DNA from: Mediterraneibacter hominis
GTDB taxonomy: Bacteria > Bacillota > Clostridia > Lachnospirales > Lachnospiraceae
Direction: 5' to 3'
DNA length: 64,000 nucleotides
NCBI RefSeq assembly: GCF_014287475.1
Contig: NZ_JACOPF010000001.1
Location: 1,116,001-1,180,000, forward strand
In this document: one piece after another, positions 44,019 through 53,174 of the stretch
Layout of the letters: the number at the start of each line of letters is the position of its first letter
Position numbering within the stretch: position 1 is the first letter of the stretch
The notes under the pieces: generated by a model
What the model saw: only the letters and a program-made list of their open reading frames with translations
The model's database searches: none
Told to the model about the DNA's origin: nothing
Position numbers and translations under genes: made by a program

Positions 44019-44073
44019 TACCGTCGATGTACAAGGCAATACAATTCCAAGTCAGATATATACACCGACGCTA
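44019..44073. repeat. Short copy of the TIR repeat family upstream of cbiG
   Basis: A 55-bp stretch with left end TACCGTCGATGTACAAGG and right end TATACACCGACGCTA, plus the GCAATAC motif seen in the copies at 8725 and 18452. It lies 50 bp from the cbiG start and so falls in the leader of the cbiG-cbiJ transcript. Confidence 0.55.
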
Positions 44074-44115
44074 TCATCAGTATATCATACTCTTGAAATA
44101 AAACTACTCCCTTAT

Positions 44116-45234
44116 TTAAAACTTCCCAAGCAGAAGCCAGTTCGCCCGAAATGGACGCATCAGATTCCAGTAGCCGACTCCGGACAGTCCATATTCTTCT
44201 GCCAGCTTTAATTTTGCCTGTATACTTCTTACATCCTCAAACCATACTTCGTGTGTCATCCCTGCCTTTTGATAAGTAAACCAGGGACTCATAGAACTAT
44301 CTGAAAACTGAATGAAAGCCCCATTCTCTACAGCAATGGACACCGCCTCCTCATTTCCGATTGTAATCGCCCTTGTGATTCCTCTTTCATAAGGAAGCTG
44401 CCAGTCATACCCATAGTTTGGAATTCCCATAACCAGCTTTTGGGCCGGAATTTCTGTCACTGCATACTCTACTACTTCTCGTACCTTGTTGATAGGCGCC
44501 ACTGCCATAGGAGGGCCATATGTGTATCCCCATTCATAGGTCATCAAAAAAACCGAATCTGCATTTTCACCCAGCAGCCTGTAGTCCATCCCTTCATAGA
44601 GAAGCCCTTTCTGTTCTGCGCTTGTCTTTGGAGCTACCGCCACAGACGCTTTATATCCATTTTCATTCATCAGTTCCTTTAACTTTCCCATAAAGACAGC
44701 ATACTGTATCTTATTTTCCGGAAGAATATATTCAAAATCCACACTAACCCCTGCATACCCTCTGTCTTTCACAACAAAAAGCAGCTCTTCCATTACTTTT
44801 TTCTGTATCTCTTCGTTTTCTACGATTACCTTGATAAGCTGATTATTAAAACCTCCCCCTGAAAACGGCGTCAGAACAAGCATAGGGGAAATTCCATTTT
44901 TCCATGCAGATTCTATCATCCATAAGTCATCCTGGGGCGGCGGAACCAGATCCCCCTCAAAGGTAAAACCATAGGAAAAGATAAGCAGTTCATTCAGTGC
45001 AATATAGGACTGTTCTAAAATGTAGGGTTCAATAAACGGATATGCATATCCTGAGACAGACAGACGCCCTCTTTCCCCTGCTTCCCCGCCCGGCGGCACA
45101 ACAAGCAATGCCTGCCCCGGTACAAGCTGTTCTCTGTCTGTCAACTCATTATCATATACAATTTTCCGCACTGGAACATCTGTTTTTCGTGCAATCGAAG
45201 ACACTGTATCCCCCGCATTTACAATATAAATCAA
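44116..45234 (-). CDS. LysM-GH18 protein (YaaH/SleL-like spore peptidoglycan hydrolase)
   Basis: A 372-residue protein with one N-terminal LysM domain (1-48: YIVNAGDTVSSIARKTDVPV, VPGQALLVVPPG) and a glycoside hydrolase 18 barrel (about 60-372). The catalytic strand reads YAGVSVDFEYI, the form found in YaaH/SleL enzymes that degrade cortex fragments during spore germination. It has no signal peptide, as is usual for these coat-associated proteins. The start codon is TTG at 45234 with an ideal GGAGGTGA site that also forms the arm of a terminator-like hairpin. A role in spores is inferred from the family. Confidence 0.86.
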   Translation of the reverse strand: MIYIVNAGDTVSSIARKTDVPVRKIVYDNELTDREQLVPGQALLVVPPGGEAGERGRLSVSGYAYPFIEPYILEQSYIALNELLIFSYGFTFEGDLVPPPQDDLWMIESAWKNGISPMLVLTPFSGGGFNNQLIKVIVENEEIQKKVMEELLFVVKDRGYAGVSVDFEYILPENKIQYAVFMGKLKELMNENGYKASVAVAPKTSAEQKGLLYEGMDYRLLGENADSVFLMTYEWGYTYGPPMAVAPINKVREVVEYAVTEIPAQKLVMGIPNYGYDWQLPYERGITRAITIGNEEAVSIAVENGAFIQFSDSSMSPWFTYQKAGMTHEVWFEDVRSIQAKLKLAEEYGLSGVGYWNLMRPFRANWLLLGKF

Positions 45235-45273
45235 AAAATCACCTCCGTATCAAACATATGAAGGTGATTTTTT
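45233..45273 (-). terminator. Terminator-like hairpin that contains the ribosome site of the LysM-GH18 gene
   Basis: On the minus strand AAAAAATCACCTTC (from 45273) pairs with GGAGGTGATTTTTT (45246-45233). The 3' arm is at once the terminator U-run, the Shine-Dalgarno sequence and, in its last bases, the TTG start codon of the downstream gene. It begins about 10 bp after the MATE stop. Confidence 0.6.
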
Positions 45274-45282
45274 CTTTATGCT

Positions 45283-46656
45283 TTATTTTCCATTTTCCGA
45301 TATTGCCGCCAGCGCCTTTTTGAACTGCACCGTAAAGAGTATTGCAGTGAAAGTAACGGCAATCGCGTCTGCCACAGGCTCTGCCATATATACGGCAAAT
45401 GTCTGGTTAGATCTCCACAGAGCAGGCATAATGTAGATCAGAGGAATCAGCAGGACGAATTTTCTCATAACTGCCACCAAAATAGACTCTTTCGCCTTTC
45501 CAAGTGAATTAAAGGTCATCTGGCATGCCATCTGGATTCCGAACATAAACATCACAGCCATATAAATTCGAAGCGCGGTCTTTGTATATTCCATCAATTC
45601 TGCATCTGATGTAAACATCGCCGCAAATCCCTGTGGAAATAGCATTACGCACAGCCACAGAATCCCCGCATAGCACAGACTGACCTTTAAAAGCAGCCAG
45701 AACGCAGCCTTCACTCTCCCTGTATTGCGTGCCCCATAATTATAACTGATGATTGGCTGCGCGCCCTGTCCTAATCCCTGCAAGGGCAGCATGGCAAACT
45801 GCATTACACTGGTTAGGATCGTCATTGCTCCAACGGCAATGTCTCCACCATATTTCAACAGAGATGAATTAAAGCAGACAGAAATTACACTCTCGCTTGC
45901 CTGCATGATAAATGTAGAAATACCCAGGGCAAGACAAGGCAAGATTACTTTACTTTTTAACCTTAAATTTTCTTTCTTTATTTTCAGAAATGTCTTCTCT
46001 CCAAAAAGGAAATGCAGTACCCATATGCAGGAAAGCGCCTGCGATAAAATGGTAGCCAGTGCAGCTCCGCGCACTCCCATATTGAAAACAAATATAAATA
46101 CAGGGTCTAAAATGATATTTGCAACCGCACCGATAAGAACAGAAAGCATTCCCGTTTTTGCAAATCCCTGCGCAGTAATAAACGCATTCATCCCAAGTGT
46201 AAGCTGTACAAAAATTGTGCCGAGGGCATAGATATTCATATAACTGACTGCATACTCGATCGTATTTTCACTGGCTCCAAATGCCAGCAAAAATTCGCGG
46301 TTCCACAGAAACAAAATGACGGTCAGAAGAATAGAAATCATAACTTGGAGGCTAAAGCAATTGCCTAATATGCGCTCTGCCTCTTCTGGTTTTTTCTTCC
46401 CCATAAAAATCGAAGCACGCGGAGAGCCCCCATATCCGACCAGAGCGGCAAAAGCAGCCACGATCATAATCAACGGCATGCATACGCCCACCCCTGTCAG
46501 TGCCATTGCCCCAATATCAGGAATATGTCCGATATATATACGGTCTACAATATTGTACAGCATGTTGATCAACTGTGCTGCAACAGTAGGAAAGGCAAGC
46601 TTAAAAAGCAGCTTTCCTACCGGCTCCTTTTCCAGAAAGTCTTTTTCTTTATTCAT
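45283..46656 (-). CDS. MATE family efflux transporter (MepA-like)
   Basis: A 457-residue, 12-helix pump. The N-terminus KDFLEKEPVGKLLFKLAFPT, YNIVDRIYIGHIPDIGAMAL and GLGQGAQPIISYNYGAR are typical of the MepA branch of MATE proteins. It follows a MarR regulator with a 4-bp ATGA overlap; MepR-MepA pairs have the same arrangement, so drug or toxic-compound efflux under control of the linked MarR protein is likely. It shares little sequence with the MATE protein at 16227. Confidence 0.92.
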   Translation of the reverse strand: MNKEKDFLEKEPVGKLLFKLAFPTVAAQLINMLYNIVDRIYIGHIPDIGAMALTGVGVCMPLIMIVAAFAALVGYGGSPRASIFMGKKKPEEAERILGNCFSLQVMISILLTVILFLWNREFLLAFGASENTIEYAVSYMNIYALGTIFVQLTLGMNAFITAQGFAKTGMLSVLIGAVANIILDPVFIFVFNMGVRGAALATILSQALSCIWVLHFLFGEKTFLKIKKENLRLKSKVILPCLALGISTFIMQASESVISVCFNSSLLKYGGDIAVGAMTILTSVMQFAMLPLQGLGQGAQPIISYNYGARNTGRVKAAFWLLLKVSLCYAGILWLCVMLFPQGFAAMFTSDAELMEYTKTALRIYMAVMFMFGIQMACQMTFNSLGKAKESILVAVMRKFVLLIPLIYIMPALWRSNQTFAVYMAEPVADAIAVTFTAILFTVQFKKALAAISENGK

Positions 46657-47102
46657 CTGTCCGCGCTCCCTTCTATTGCTTCCTGTACATTTTGTGAAAT
46701 TCTGCTGTTATACTGAAAATACATTGTCTTCTCTTCTGCTGTAAATCCCTTAAATACTGTATGCCAGTATTTTTCCTGTACGCTTTCTATGCTTTCCATA
46801 ACCGGCTCGCATTTTTTCAGTATTTTCAGATGTATCTTCCTCCTGTCCCTCTCATCCTGCTGACGCCTAAGCAGCCCCTTCTGAATCAAAGACTCCACAG
46901 CCTTAGAAACACAACCCTTTGACAACATGCGAAATTCCACAATATCCACTGCCGTATCTTTCCCCGGATTATGCTGTAGAAAACTGATAATGTCTGTCTC
47001 TATTGTAGTAAGTCCATATTGGAGAGCGACGCCCTTTAACATTTCTTCATACAGCTTCATAATTTTTCGTATCCGAACCCAATATTCTGTATTTATATAC
47101 AT
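46653..47102 (-). CDS. MarR family transcriptional regulator
   Basis: A 149-residue MarR protein. The winged helix spans about 45-105 (DTAVDIVEFRMLSKGCVSKA, VESLIQKGLLRRQQDERDRR, KIHLKI). It is the first gene of a two-gene unit with the MATE pump and overlaps it by 4 bp. The promoter region carries an inverted repeat AGTTTAT...ATAAACT that fits an autoregulatory operator. The inducer is unknown. Confidence 0.9.
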   Translation of the reverse strand: MYINTEYWVRIRKIMKLYEEMLKGVALQYGLTTIETDIISFLQHNPGKDTAVDIVEFRMLSKGCVSKAVESLIQKGLLRRQQDERDRRKIHLKILKKCEPVMESIESVQEKYWHTVFKGFTAEEKTMYFQYNSRISQNVQEAIEGSADR

Positions 47103-47131
47103 TTTGCCCTTCCTTTTCGTTTATTCAAAAA

Positions 47132-47207
47132 CAGTTTATATAAAAATGGTTTTTTAATAAACTTTTTTATCCGATACTTATTATACGCTGGTTTCTTATT
47201 TTGTCAA
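47132..47207 (-). promoter_or_regulatory. Promoter and candidate operator of the MarR-MATE unit
   Basis: TTGACA (47207-47202) and TATAAT (47185-47180) with 16-bp spacing form a strong promoter. Downstream of it an inverted repeat with 7-bp arms, AGTTTAT (47132-47138) and ATAAACT (47157-47163), lies between the transcription start and the gene, where a bound repressor would block transcription. Confidence 0.6.
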
Positions 47208-47264
47208 CTCTCTCAAATCTTTAATTTTTTTGTAATTTTCGACACACTTCGTTGCAAAATAATA

Positions 47265-47292
47265 CTGCCACACTATGTATTTAGTGCGGCAG
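47265..47292 (-). terminator. Terminator overlapping the lpdD stop codon
   Basis: Eleven-base arms (47265-47275 and 47282-47292, one mismatch) followed on the minus strand by TATTATTTTG. The TAG stop of the last operon gene lies within the hairpin. Confidence 0.65.
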
Positions 47293-47650
47293 CCTCTCCT
47301 GCTAGTATTCTTTCTATTAATTTTTCACATTTTTTCTGAATCATATCTATCTGCTCTGCTGTAATATTATCTATATGGATTCCACAGGAACAAACAACCG
47401 TACAATTCTTCTCTTTCGCCAGACTTTCCGCAAACTGCCGGGCCACAAACTCCTCCTTATGCCCTACACCGGAAATCACAGAAGATGTCACACCAATACC
47501 AACTCCACTTAAACTGGGCCTGGCAGTTGACATCACTACGCAGCCTACATGCGGCCGTCCGCCGCCATATAACGCTATCGTATAGTCTTTTCCCATTTGA
47601 ATTACATCACATTGAATTTCATAGCCGTGAAACAATTTCTCTTTTAACAT
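47273..47650 (-). CDS. lpdD: LpdD-like prenylated-flavin decarboxylase accessory protein
   Basis: A 125-residue protein resembling LpdD, the small subunit or chaperone encoded with gallate-type UbiD decarboxylases. Recognisable parts are the Gly-rich ALYGGGRPHVGCVVMSTARP and GVGIGVTSSVISGVGHKEEF. It starts at ATG 47650 (GGGTGG upstream), overlapping the ubiX stop by 7 bp. In characterised systems it is needed for an active decarboxylase; whether it loads prenyl-FMN is not settled from sequence. It is the last gene of the ten-gene operon. Confidence 0.78.
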   Translation of the reverse strand: MLKEKLFHGYEIQCDVIQMGKDYTIALYGGGRPHVGCVVMSTARPSLSGVGIGVTSSVISGVGHKEEFVARQFAESLAKEKNCTVVCSCGIHIDNITAEQIDMIQKKCEKLIERILAGEAAALNT

Positions 47651-48213
47651 TCTTCCACCCCTGTCCATGAGATAAATTTATCATGCACGATTCCAAATTG
47701 CATTAAGACTTTTCCCACAATATGATGAATCATGTCCTCAATGGTCTGTGGATGATTATAAAATGTCAGTACCGGCGGCACAATCACACAGCCCAGATCC
47801 GCCGCCTCCTTTAAGTTTCTAATATGCACTTTCCCCAGCGGCATTTCTCTTGGAACCAACACTACCTTGCGTCCTTCTTTCATACACACATCCGCTGCGC
47901 GCACAATCAGATTTTCTGCGTATCCTGTGGCAATTCCAGCCAATGTTTTCATGCTGCATGGCATGATAATCATTCCATCTGTCATAACAGAACCACTGGA
48001 CACAGATGCCGCCAGATTATACGCATCATGGACATGGTCTGCCAGTTTCAGAAGTTCTTCCATTGGAATCTGACTTTCCATTTCCCATGTTACTTTTGCG
48101 CTCTCACTTAAGATTAAATCCACTTCACAATCTGAAATATTTTTTAACGCCTTTACCAGATAGTAACTCATCTCCACACCTGTAGCTCCCGTAACCCCAA
48201 CAATGATACGCAT
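47644..48213 (-). CDS. ubiX: Flavin prenyltransferase (UbiX/LpdB family)
   Basis: A 189-residue enzyme that prenylates FMN with dimethylallyl phosphate to form the cofactor of UbiD decarboxylases. RIIVGVTGATGVEMSYYLVK is the flavin-binding start. SSGSVMTDGMIIMPCSMKTL, YAENLIVRAADVCMKEGRKV and LVPREMPLGKVHIRNL are the conserved active-site motifs. Length is standard. It lies between the UbiD-type decarboxylase and LpdD, so it supplies the cofactor locally. Confidence 0.93.
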   Translation of the reverse strand: MRIIVGVTGATGVEMSYYLVKALKNISDCEVDLILSESAKVTWEMESQIPMEELLKLADHVHDAYNLAASVSSGSVMTDGMIIMPCSMKTLAGIATGYAENLIVRAADVCMKEGRKVVLVPREMPLGKVHIRNLKEAADLGCVIVPPVLTFYNHPQTIEDMIHHIVGKVLMQFGIVHDKFISWTGVEEC

Positions 48214-48236
48214 ATCTTTTCACCTCTGACTTTTTA

Positions 48237-49697
48237 CTATACCCATTTTTCCGCATCTACTTCCATGAAATTTGCTCTGCGGAAACGCTGCTTCTGGTCA
48301 AATGGCACTGTACAATCAAAAATTGTTTTACATGCAATTCCGTGATCTCTGATTCCCGGTGAACAGGTCGGGTCATTGGACGGGTCTAATGGATGGCAGC
48401 GCACTCCCGGAATTGTAATAATATCTGCATCTCCCTGGAATCTTGTATTCATCGCCCAAAGTACATCATTCATATCAAAGCAGTCTACATCTTCGTCTAC
48501 CAGGAAGATGTGCTTCAACTCACCAAATGCAGCAAACGCCAGAAGAGCAGCCTGGCGCTGACGTCCCTCATCGCTTGGCACCGTCTTTTTAAACTGCAGC
48601 ACTGCCATATATTTTCCGCCGCCGGAAGAACAACAGTACACATTCTGTAGTTTCCCCGGCATCGCTTTTTCTACCATTCCGTAAATACTCGCTTCTGTCG
48701 GAATACCTGCCATGGATACATGTTCTTCGCTTGGCCCGATACAGGTCTGCATAATCGGATTCTTCCGATGCGTCACTGCCTTTACCTTAATCATCCAGCA
48801 CTGGTTGCTTGCAGGCCCCGTATACCCCGGAAACTCCGGCATAGCATAACCACTGTGACTGTTCTGGTCTTCCTGTACTCTCACATTCGGAACAACCTCT
48901 CCTTCAATGACATACTCTGCATTGGCAATGGCATTTTGTTTTACAGTCAAACACCGGCATAATTTTACAGCTTCTCCTCGGAGTGCTCCGGCAATTGCCA
49001 GCTCATCATATCCCAGCGGTGTAGACGGCGGCTCAAAACAAGAGCCAATTTCGATAGCAGGGTCTACTCCGATACTGATGGAAATCGGAAGATGCTCGCC
49101 TCTTTTTTCCGCGCACTCTGCCATTGCGCCGATATGTCTTGCTCCCGGAACAAAATAAATAGAAATCTCATCTTTGCTCTGAAGACACATTCTATGAATC
49201 GTCACATCACTTTTTCCAGTTTCTGGATGTGTCGCATAGCACATTCCCATTGTAATGTACGGGCCGGCATCATCCGGCGTATTGGTAGGCGCAGGAATGA
49301 TTTTATGAATATCAAACTCTTCCTCTGTCGCCAAGTGTACTACTTCCTGGCATTTTGCTTTTTCTTCTGACACTACCGGTGAGATTGGATTTTCCAAACT
49401 CTTATGAAGAAGCTTTCCAAGATCTTCTGCAGGACAATCTAACAGCGCTGCCACACGTTTTCTGCTTGCCAGCACGCCAATTGCAACCTTTGCATCCGGA
49501 TGTCCCTTTACATTGTTAAAAATCATGGCCGGGCCTTCTTTCGTCGGACGCATAACAGTTCCACCGGCCCCAACGTACCGATATACACCTGCCAGCTCCG
49601 CTTCCGGATTCACCTCTACATCCGTCTCAATCAACTGACCATCTAATTCCTTTAGAAGCTCTAATGCACTTCTCAAATCGTCTATTTTTTTACTCAT
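48237..49697 (-). CDS. UbiD family prenyl-FMN-dependent decarboxylase (LpdC/gallate decarboxylase type)
   Basis: A 486-residue reversible (de)carboxylase. The stretches DVEVNPEAELAGVYRYVGAG, EGPAMIFNNVKGHPDAKV, PTNTPDDAGPYITMGM, SDVTIHRM and IGPSEEHVSMAGIPTEASIY are closest, from memory, to LpdC-type gallate and protocatechuate decarboxylases. The prenyl-FMN and metal ligands (for example the E-x-H of SEEH) are present. The substrate is not fixed by sequence: hydroxylated benzoates are the family precedent. It is followed by ubiX and lpdD and preceded by ptb and buk. Confidence 0.88.
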   Translation of the reverse strand: MSKKIDDLRSALELLKELDGQLIETDVEVNPEAELAGVYRYVGAGGTVMRPTKEGPAMIFNNVKGHPDAKVAIGVLASRKRVAALLDCPAEDLGKLLHKSLENPISPVVSEEKAKCQEVVHLATEEEFDIHKIIPAPTNTPDDAGPYITMGMCYATHPETGKSDVTIHRMCLQSKDEISIYFVPGARHIGAMAECAEKRGEHLPISISIGVDPAIEIGSCFEPPSTPLGYDELAIAGALRGEAVKLCRCLTVKQNAIANAEYVIEGEVVPNVRVQEDQNSHSGYAMPEFPGYTGPASNQCWMIKVKAVTHRKNPIMQTCIGPSEEHVSMAGIPTEASIYGMVEKAMPGKLQNVYCCSSGGGKYMAVLQFKKTVPSDEGRQRQAALLAFAAFGELKHIFLVDEDVDCFDMNDVLWAMNTRFQGDADIITIPGVRCHPLDPSNDPTCSPGIRDHGIACKTIFDCTVPFDQKQRFRRANFMEVDAEKWV

Positions 49698-49752
49698 ATC
49701 TTACTTTTCCTTTCTATCACATAAAGGAGAGGCTCCTGCCTCCCCTTTCTTG

Positions 49753-50655
49753 CTATACACATTGCATAATAGCAGTCAAAATAGAATAATATTTGTCTTC
49801 CGGTGAATCTGTTCTGCTTGTCATGACAACCGGAACTGTTGTACCACATAATGTACCGGAGGAAACAATATTTGCAAAATAGTGAATGGATTTGGTAAAT
49901 ATATTTCCGGCACATAAGTCCGGCATAAGAAGGATATCCGGCTTTCCGGCAACAGGACTTTTAATTCCTTTGCAAAGCGCAGCTTCTTCTGAAATTGCAT
50001 TATCCAGTCCAAATGGTCCGTCTACGATACATCCTTTAATCTGTCCGCGGTCTGCCGCTTTACTCAGCATTGCTGCATCCACTGTAGACTGCATCTTTGG
50101 ATTCACGGTCTCAAGCGCTGAAACAACCGCTACTTTGGGGTATTCAATATGAATATCCCCTGCCAGCTTCACAGCATTTCTGATAAGCTTTACTTTATCA
50201 TTATAATCCGGTGTCACATTTACCGCACAGTCTGTCACAATCATCATGCGATCCTGGAATTCCATAACAGTCGCCTGACTTAACAGCGCTCCGTCCGGGA
50301 CAAAACCATAACGCTCTTTGTCGAGAATACAGCGCATAAATGTTGCGGTCTGCATCAGTCCCTTCATAGGCATATCCGCTTCGCCGTCTTTTACCATCTG
50401 ACACGCCAGCATACCCGCTTTTCTTTCATCCCGTTCTTCGAGGATTTCATAAGCTTCCGGATTCTCTCCCATGCTTTTTAAAAGCTCTTTGATTTTCTCC
50501 GGAACACCGATTAACACCGGCTCAATTACCCCTCTTTTTGCTGCCATTACAACTGCAGAAAGTGTATCTTCATCCTGAGCGTTGGCAAGCGCCAGTCTCT
50601 TTTTAATATTTTTTTCTAAAATATATTCTTCAATTTCTTTAAAACTGTGAAACAT
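49753..50655 (-). CDS. ptb: Phosphate butyryltransferase / phosphate acyltransferase
   Basis: A 300-residue PTA_PTB family enzyme that swaps CoA for phosphate on a short acyl-CoA. LALANAQDEDTLSAVVMAAK, DMPMKGLMQTATFMRCIL and IVDGPFGLDNAISEEAALCK are Ptb-like. It forms a pair with the butyrate kinase gene 26 bp upstream, so acyl-CoA is likely turned into acyl phosphate and then acid plus ATP. Given the operon, the acyl group may be something other than butyryl. Confidence 0.92.
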   Translation of the reverse strand: MFHSFKEIEEYILEKNIKKRLALANAQDEDTLSAVVMAAKRGVIEPVLIGVPEKIKELLKSMGENPEAYEILEERDERKAGMLACQMVKDGEADMPMKGLMQTATFMRCILDKERYGFVPDGALLSQATVMEFQDRMMIVTDCAVNVTPDYNDKVKLIRNAVKLAGDIHIEYPKVAVVSALETVNPKMQSTVDAAMLSKAADRGQIKGCIVDGPFGLDNAISEEAALCKGIKSPVAGKPDILLMPDLCAGNIFTKSIHYFANIVSSGTLCGTTVPVVMTSRTDSPEDKYYSILTAIMQCV

Positions 50656-50681
50656 ATTTCTCTCCTATCTGTTTGTCTTTC

Positions 50682-51746
50682 TTATTTTAACTCTTTAATT
50701 TCCGTTTGTCCATTCAATGCTGCCAGTGTATTTAAGCCTAATGACTGCATCTCATATTCGCCCGGATATACTGCGATAGGCGCAATATATTTTACATATT
50801 CAGAAATCATGCCTACAATCCACTTGGAATGTGCCATACCGCCCGTAAATAAGATAGCATCTACATCCCCTTTTAATACAGTTGCATCTGCGCCGATTTC
50901 TTTTGCCACCTGATAGCACATTGCCTCCATGACTTCTTTACATTTTTCATCTCCTGCTAAAGCACGGTCTTCTATAATCTTAGCATCATTTTCTCCCAGA
51001 TATCCCATAAGTCCGGAGTTTCCGTTAATTAACTTACGCATCTGATCATAGGTATAATCTCCAGAGTAGCATAACTTAATCAGCTCGCCGATTGGAACTG
51101 TACAGCAGCGGTTCGCTGAAAATGGTCCGTCACCGTCCAATGCATTATTGGCATCTACAAGTTTGCCTTTTTTATGTACGGATACACTGATTCCCCCTCC
51201 CATATGCACTCCTACCAGGTTCAAATCTTCGTATTTTTTTCCCATGTCTTTTGCATACTGCATACCTACTGCACGGTGATTTAATACATGAAAACTGCTT
51301 CTTCTCTCGATAGATGGAATCCCTGAATATCGCGCCAGCTTCTCAAACTCATCTGTAGTCGGAGGGTCTACAGTAAATGCCTGTACTCCTCTTTTTGCAA
51401 ACTCATTTGCAATGCGAAGCCCCAAGTCTGTCGGATGATTTCCATATTTCTCACTTCCGGACTGCTCCAGCATTTTCTCATTAATACGGTATACGCCGCC
51501 TACAATCGGCTCTGTATGTCCGCCTCTTGTTGCCACTGCATCCAGGTCTTCAATTTTAATATGTTTCTTAGCCAGATACGCTTCAATCTGCTCTGTACGA
51601 TAATCTAACTGATCCCAGATACTGTTAAACCCTTTTATGACAGACGCTTCGTGTTTAATATTATCTTTAAAAACACATGTTTCATCTTCATAATAAGCAA
51701 TTTTCGTAGACGTAGAGCCTAAATTAATCGCTACAATCTTCTTCAT
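50682..51746 (-). CDS. buk: Butyrate kinase (acyl kinase)
   Basis: A 354-residue ASKHA-fold kinase. AINLGSTSTKIAYYEDE is the phosphate-1 motif; GVHMGGGISVSVHKKGKLVD and ALDGDGPFSANRC are butyrate kinase signatures, and ILFTGGMAHSKWIVGMISEY is the adenosine motif. It makes ATP from an acyl phosphate in the final step of the route. It lies between the DASS transporter gene and ptb. Branched-chain or aryl-alkyl acids are possible substrates as well as butyrate. Confidence 0.93.
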   Translation of the reverse strand: MKKIVAINLGSTSTKIAYYEDETCVFKDNIKHEASVIKGFNSIWDQLDYRTEQIEAYLAKKHIKIEDLDAVATRGGHTEPIVGGVYRINEKMLEQSGSEKYGNHPTDLGLRIANEFAKRGVQAFTVDPPTTDEFEKLARYSGIPSIERRSSFHVLNHRAVGMQYAKDMGKKYEDLNLVGVHMGGGISVSVHKKGKLVDANNALDGDGPFSANRCCTVPIGELIKLCYSGDYTYDQMRKLINGNSGLMGYLGENDAKIIEDRALAGDEKCKEVMEAMCYQVAKEIGADATVLKGDVDAILFTGGMAHSKWIVGMISEYVKYIAPIAVYPGEYEMQSLGLNTLAALNGQTEIKELK

Positions 51747-51760
51747 TTATACGCCTCCTG

Positions 51761-53152
51761 TTAAATAATTCCTATCATCTTTCCAAGCAATACACATATT
51801 GCACAGACTGGAATCCATATGATAGAAATGATAATGCCCGGTTTTGCCATTTCGCCTAATTTCCAGTATCCATACCCATAGGTCGTAAGCGGAATCGGAT
51901 CAAGCGGAATGATAAATACTGCGGACGCTGTAAATCCTAGTGGAAGTACCAGATAAAGCGGATTTACTCCCATGGATGTCGCCAGCACCGTTACAATCGG
52001 TACGCAGACAGACAATACTGCATTTGCAACCGGCACAAGTAAGTGACTGAAAATTCCAAATGCGGTAACAGCCATAATTAATACAAATAAAGATACGCCT
52101 GCCATAGAGCCAAGGATACTGTTGGAAATCCACTCTGCCGTTCCCTGCGTACTTAAAATCATTGCCAGAGCATTTGCAGAACCCATTAATAAAACAGAGT
52201 CCCAGCTGATAGATTCTTTGGCGGTATTCCAATCCATGAGATCCACACCCGGTAGGAAGAATACGCATACAGCTAACAGAGAGGCAAACGCTGTCTCAAT
52301 GCCTGTCATAGACTGTGTAAACCACATAACCATAACAATGATAAAAATAACTAAGAATTTCTTTTCATTTTTGCTCATTGGTCCTAATTCTTTTCTCTTT
52401 GACTTAATATCATCCAGACCTTTTACCGTATCAATTTCCGGTCTGAATACAAGAATGATTACAAGCCATGCAATTAATACGAGAATAATTGCCATTGGGA
52501 ATCCAATTGCTGTCCACTGCATAAATGTAATATTTTTACCGGCCACATTGTTCAGCAGATTGATCGTTAAAATGTTCAGCCCACTTCCTGCAGGTGTTCC
52601 AATTCCACCTAACGCCGCGGATATTGGAATACCAATCATTACCGCTTTACCATAACGGCTTTTTCCAGGCTCGCATCCGCTTTCTTTTAGTAATGGAAGC
52701 GCGATACCTGCCAGAATAATTGCTGTCGGAATATCTACCAGAACAGAAGAAATCAGACATCCACACAACATAAGACTTAAAAGTACTCTGCTGCTTTTCG
52801 CACCAAAAAGTGGTGTGATATACAGAGAAATTCGATAGCCCAATCCACTGCTGATAAATACTTTTGCGATCACTAATGCTGCCATTACAAAGAACATCGT
52901 AGCAATACCAAAGTTACTTAGTACAGCTGTGGTTTCTTCAATCTTTAAAAGTCCCGGTAAAAACAGCAGGAAACAGGAGGAAATTCCTATTGGAATAAAT
53001 TCTGTTACCCATGTGTATACACAGCAAACCATAAGCAGTAACGCTTTCCAGCCAGTTCCAGAAAGTCCCTCTGGAGGAGCAACATTGGAAAGTGCCAGAT
53101 AAAACAAAATTGCTATGAATAACTCAATATATATTTTTGTTGATTTTTTCAT
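51761..53152 (-). CDS. DASS/SLC13 family anion transporter
   Basis: A 463-residue membrane protein of the divalent anion:Na+ symporter family. The N-terminus is IYIELFIAILFYLALSN. The first substrate/sodium clamp region is IPISAALGGIGTPAGSGLNI and the second is SFVLLMGSANALAMIL-like (SWDSVLLMGSANALAMIL), with PVANAVLSVCVPIV and PLDPIPLTTYGYGYW near the end. Members move dicarboxylates, tricarboxylates, sulfate or related anions. Its place between the oxidoreductase and kinase genes suggests it brings in the carboxylate degraded by this operon or exports the acid product. Confidence 0.9.
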   Translation of the reverse strand: MKKSTKIYIELFIAILFYLALSNVAPPEGLSGTGWKALLLMVCCVYTWVTEFIPIGISSCFLLFLPGLLKIEETTAVLSNFGIATMFFVMAALVIAKVFISSGLGYRISLYITPLFGAKSSRVLLSLMLCGCLISSVLVDIPTAIILAGIALPLLKESGCEPGKSRYGKAVMIGIPISAALGGIGTPAGSGLNILTINLLNNVAGKNITFMQWTAIGFPMAIILVLIAWLVIILVFRPEIDTVKGLDDIKSKRKELGPMSKNEKKFLVIFIIVMVMWFTQSMTGIETAFASLLAVCVFFLPGVDLMDWNTAKESISWDSVLLMGSANALAMILSTQGTAEWISNSILGSMAGVSLFVLIMAVTAFGIFSHLLVPVANAVLSVCVPIVTVLATSMGVNPLYLVLPLGFTASAVFIIPLDPIPLTTYGYGYWKLGEMAKPGIIISIIWIPVCAICVLLGKMIGII

Positions 53153-53174
53153 ACCCTCATCTCTCCTTCCTCTG

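Noticed and set aside
47273..49697. Ubiquinone or menaquinone biosynthesis role for UbiD/UbiX
   Set aside because: The decarboxylase matches the gallate (LpdC) branch and is accompanied by LpdD and catabolic genes; no quinone genes are nearby.
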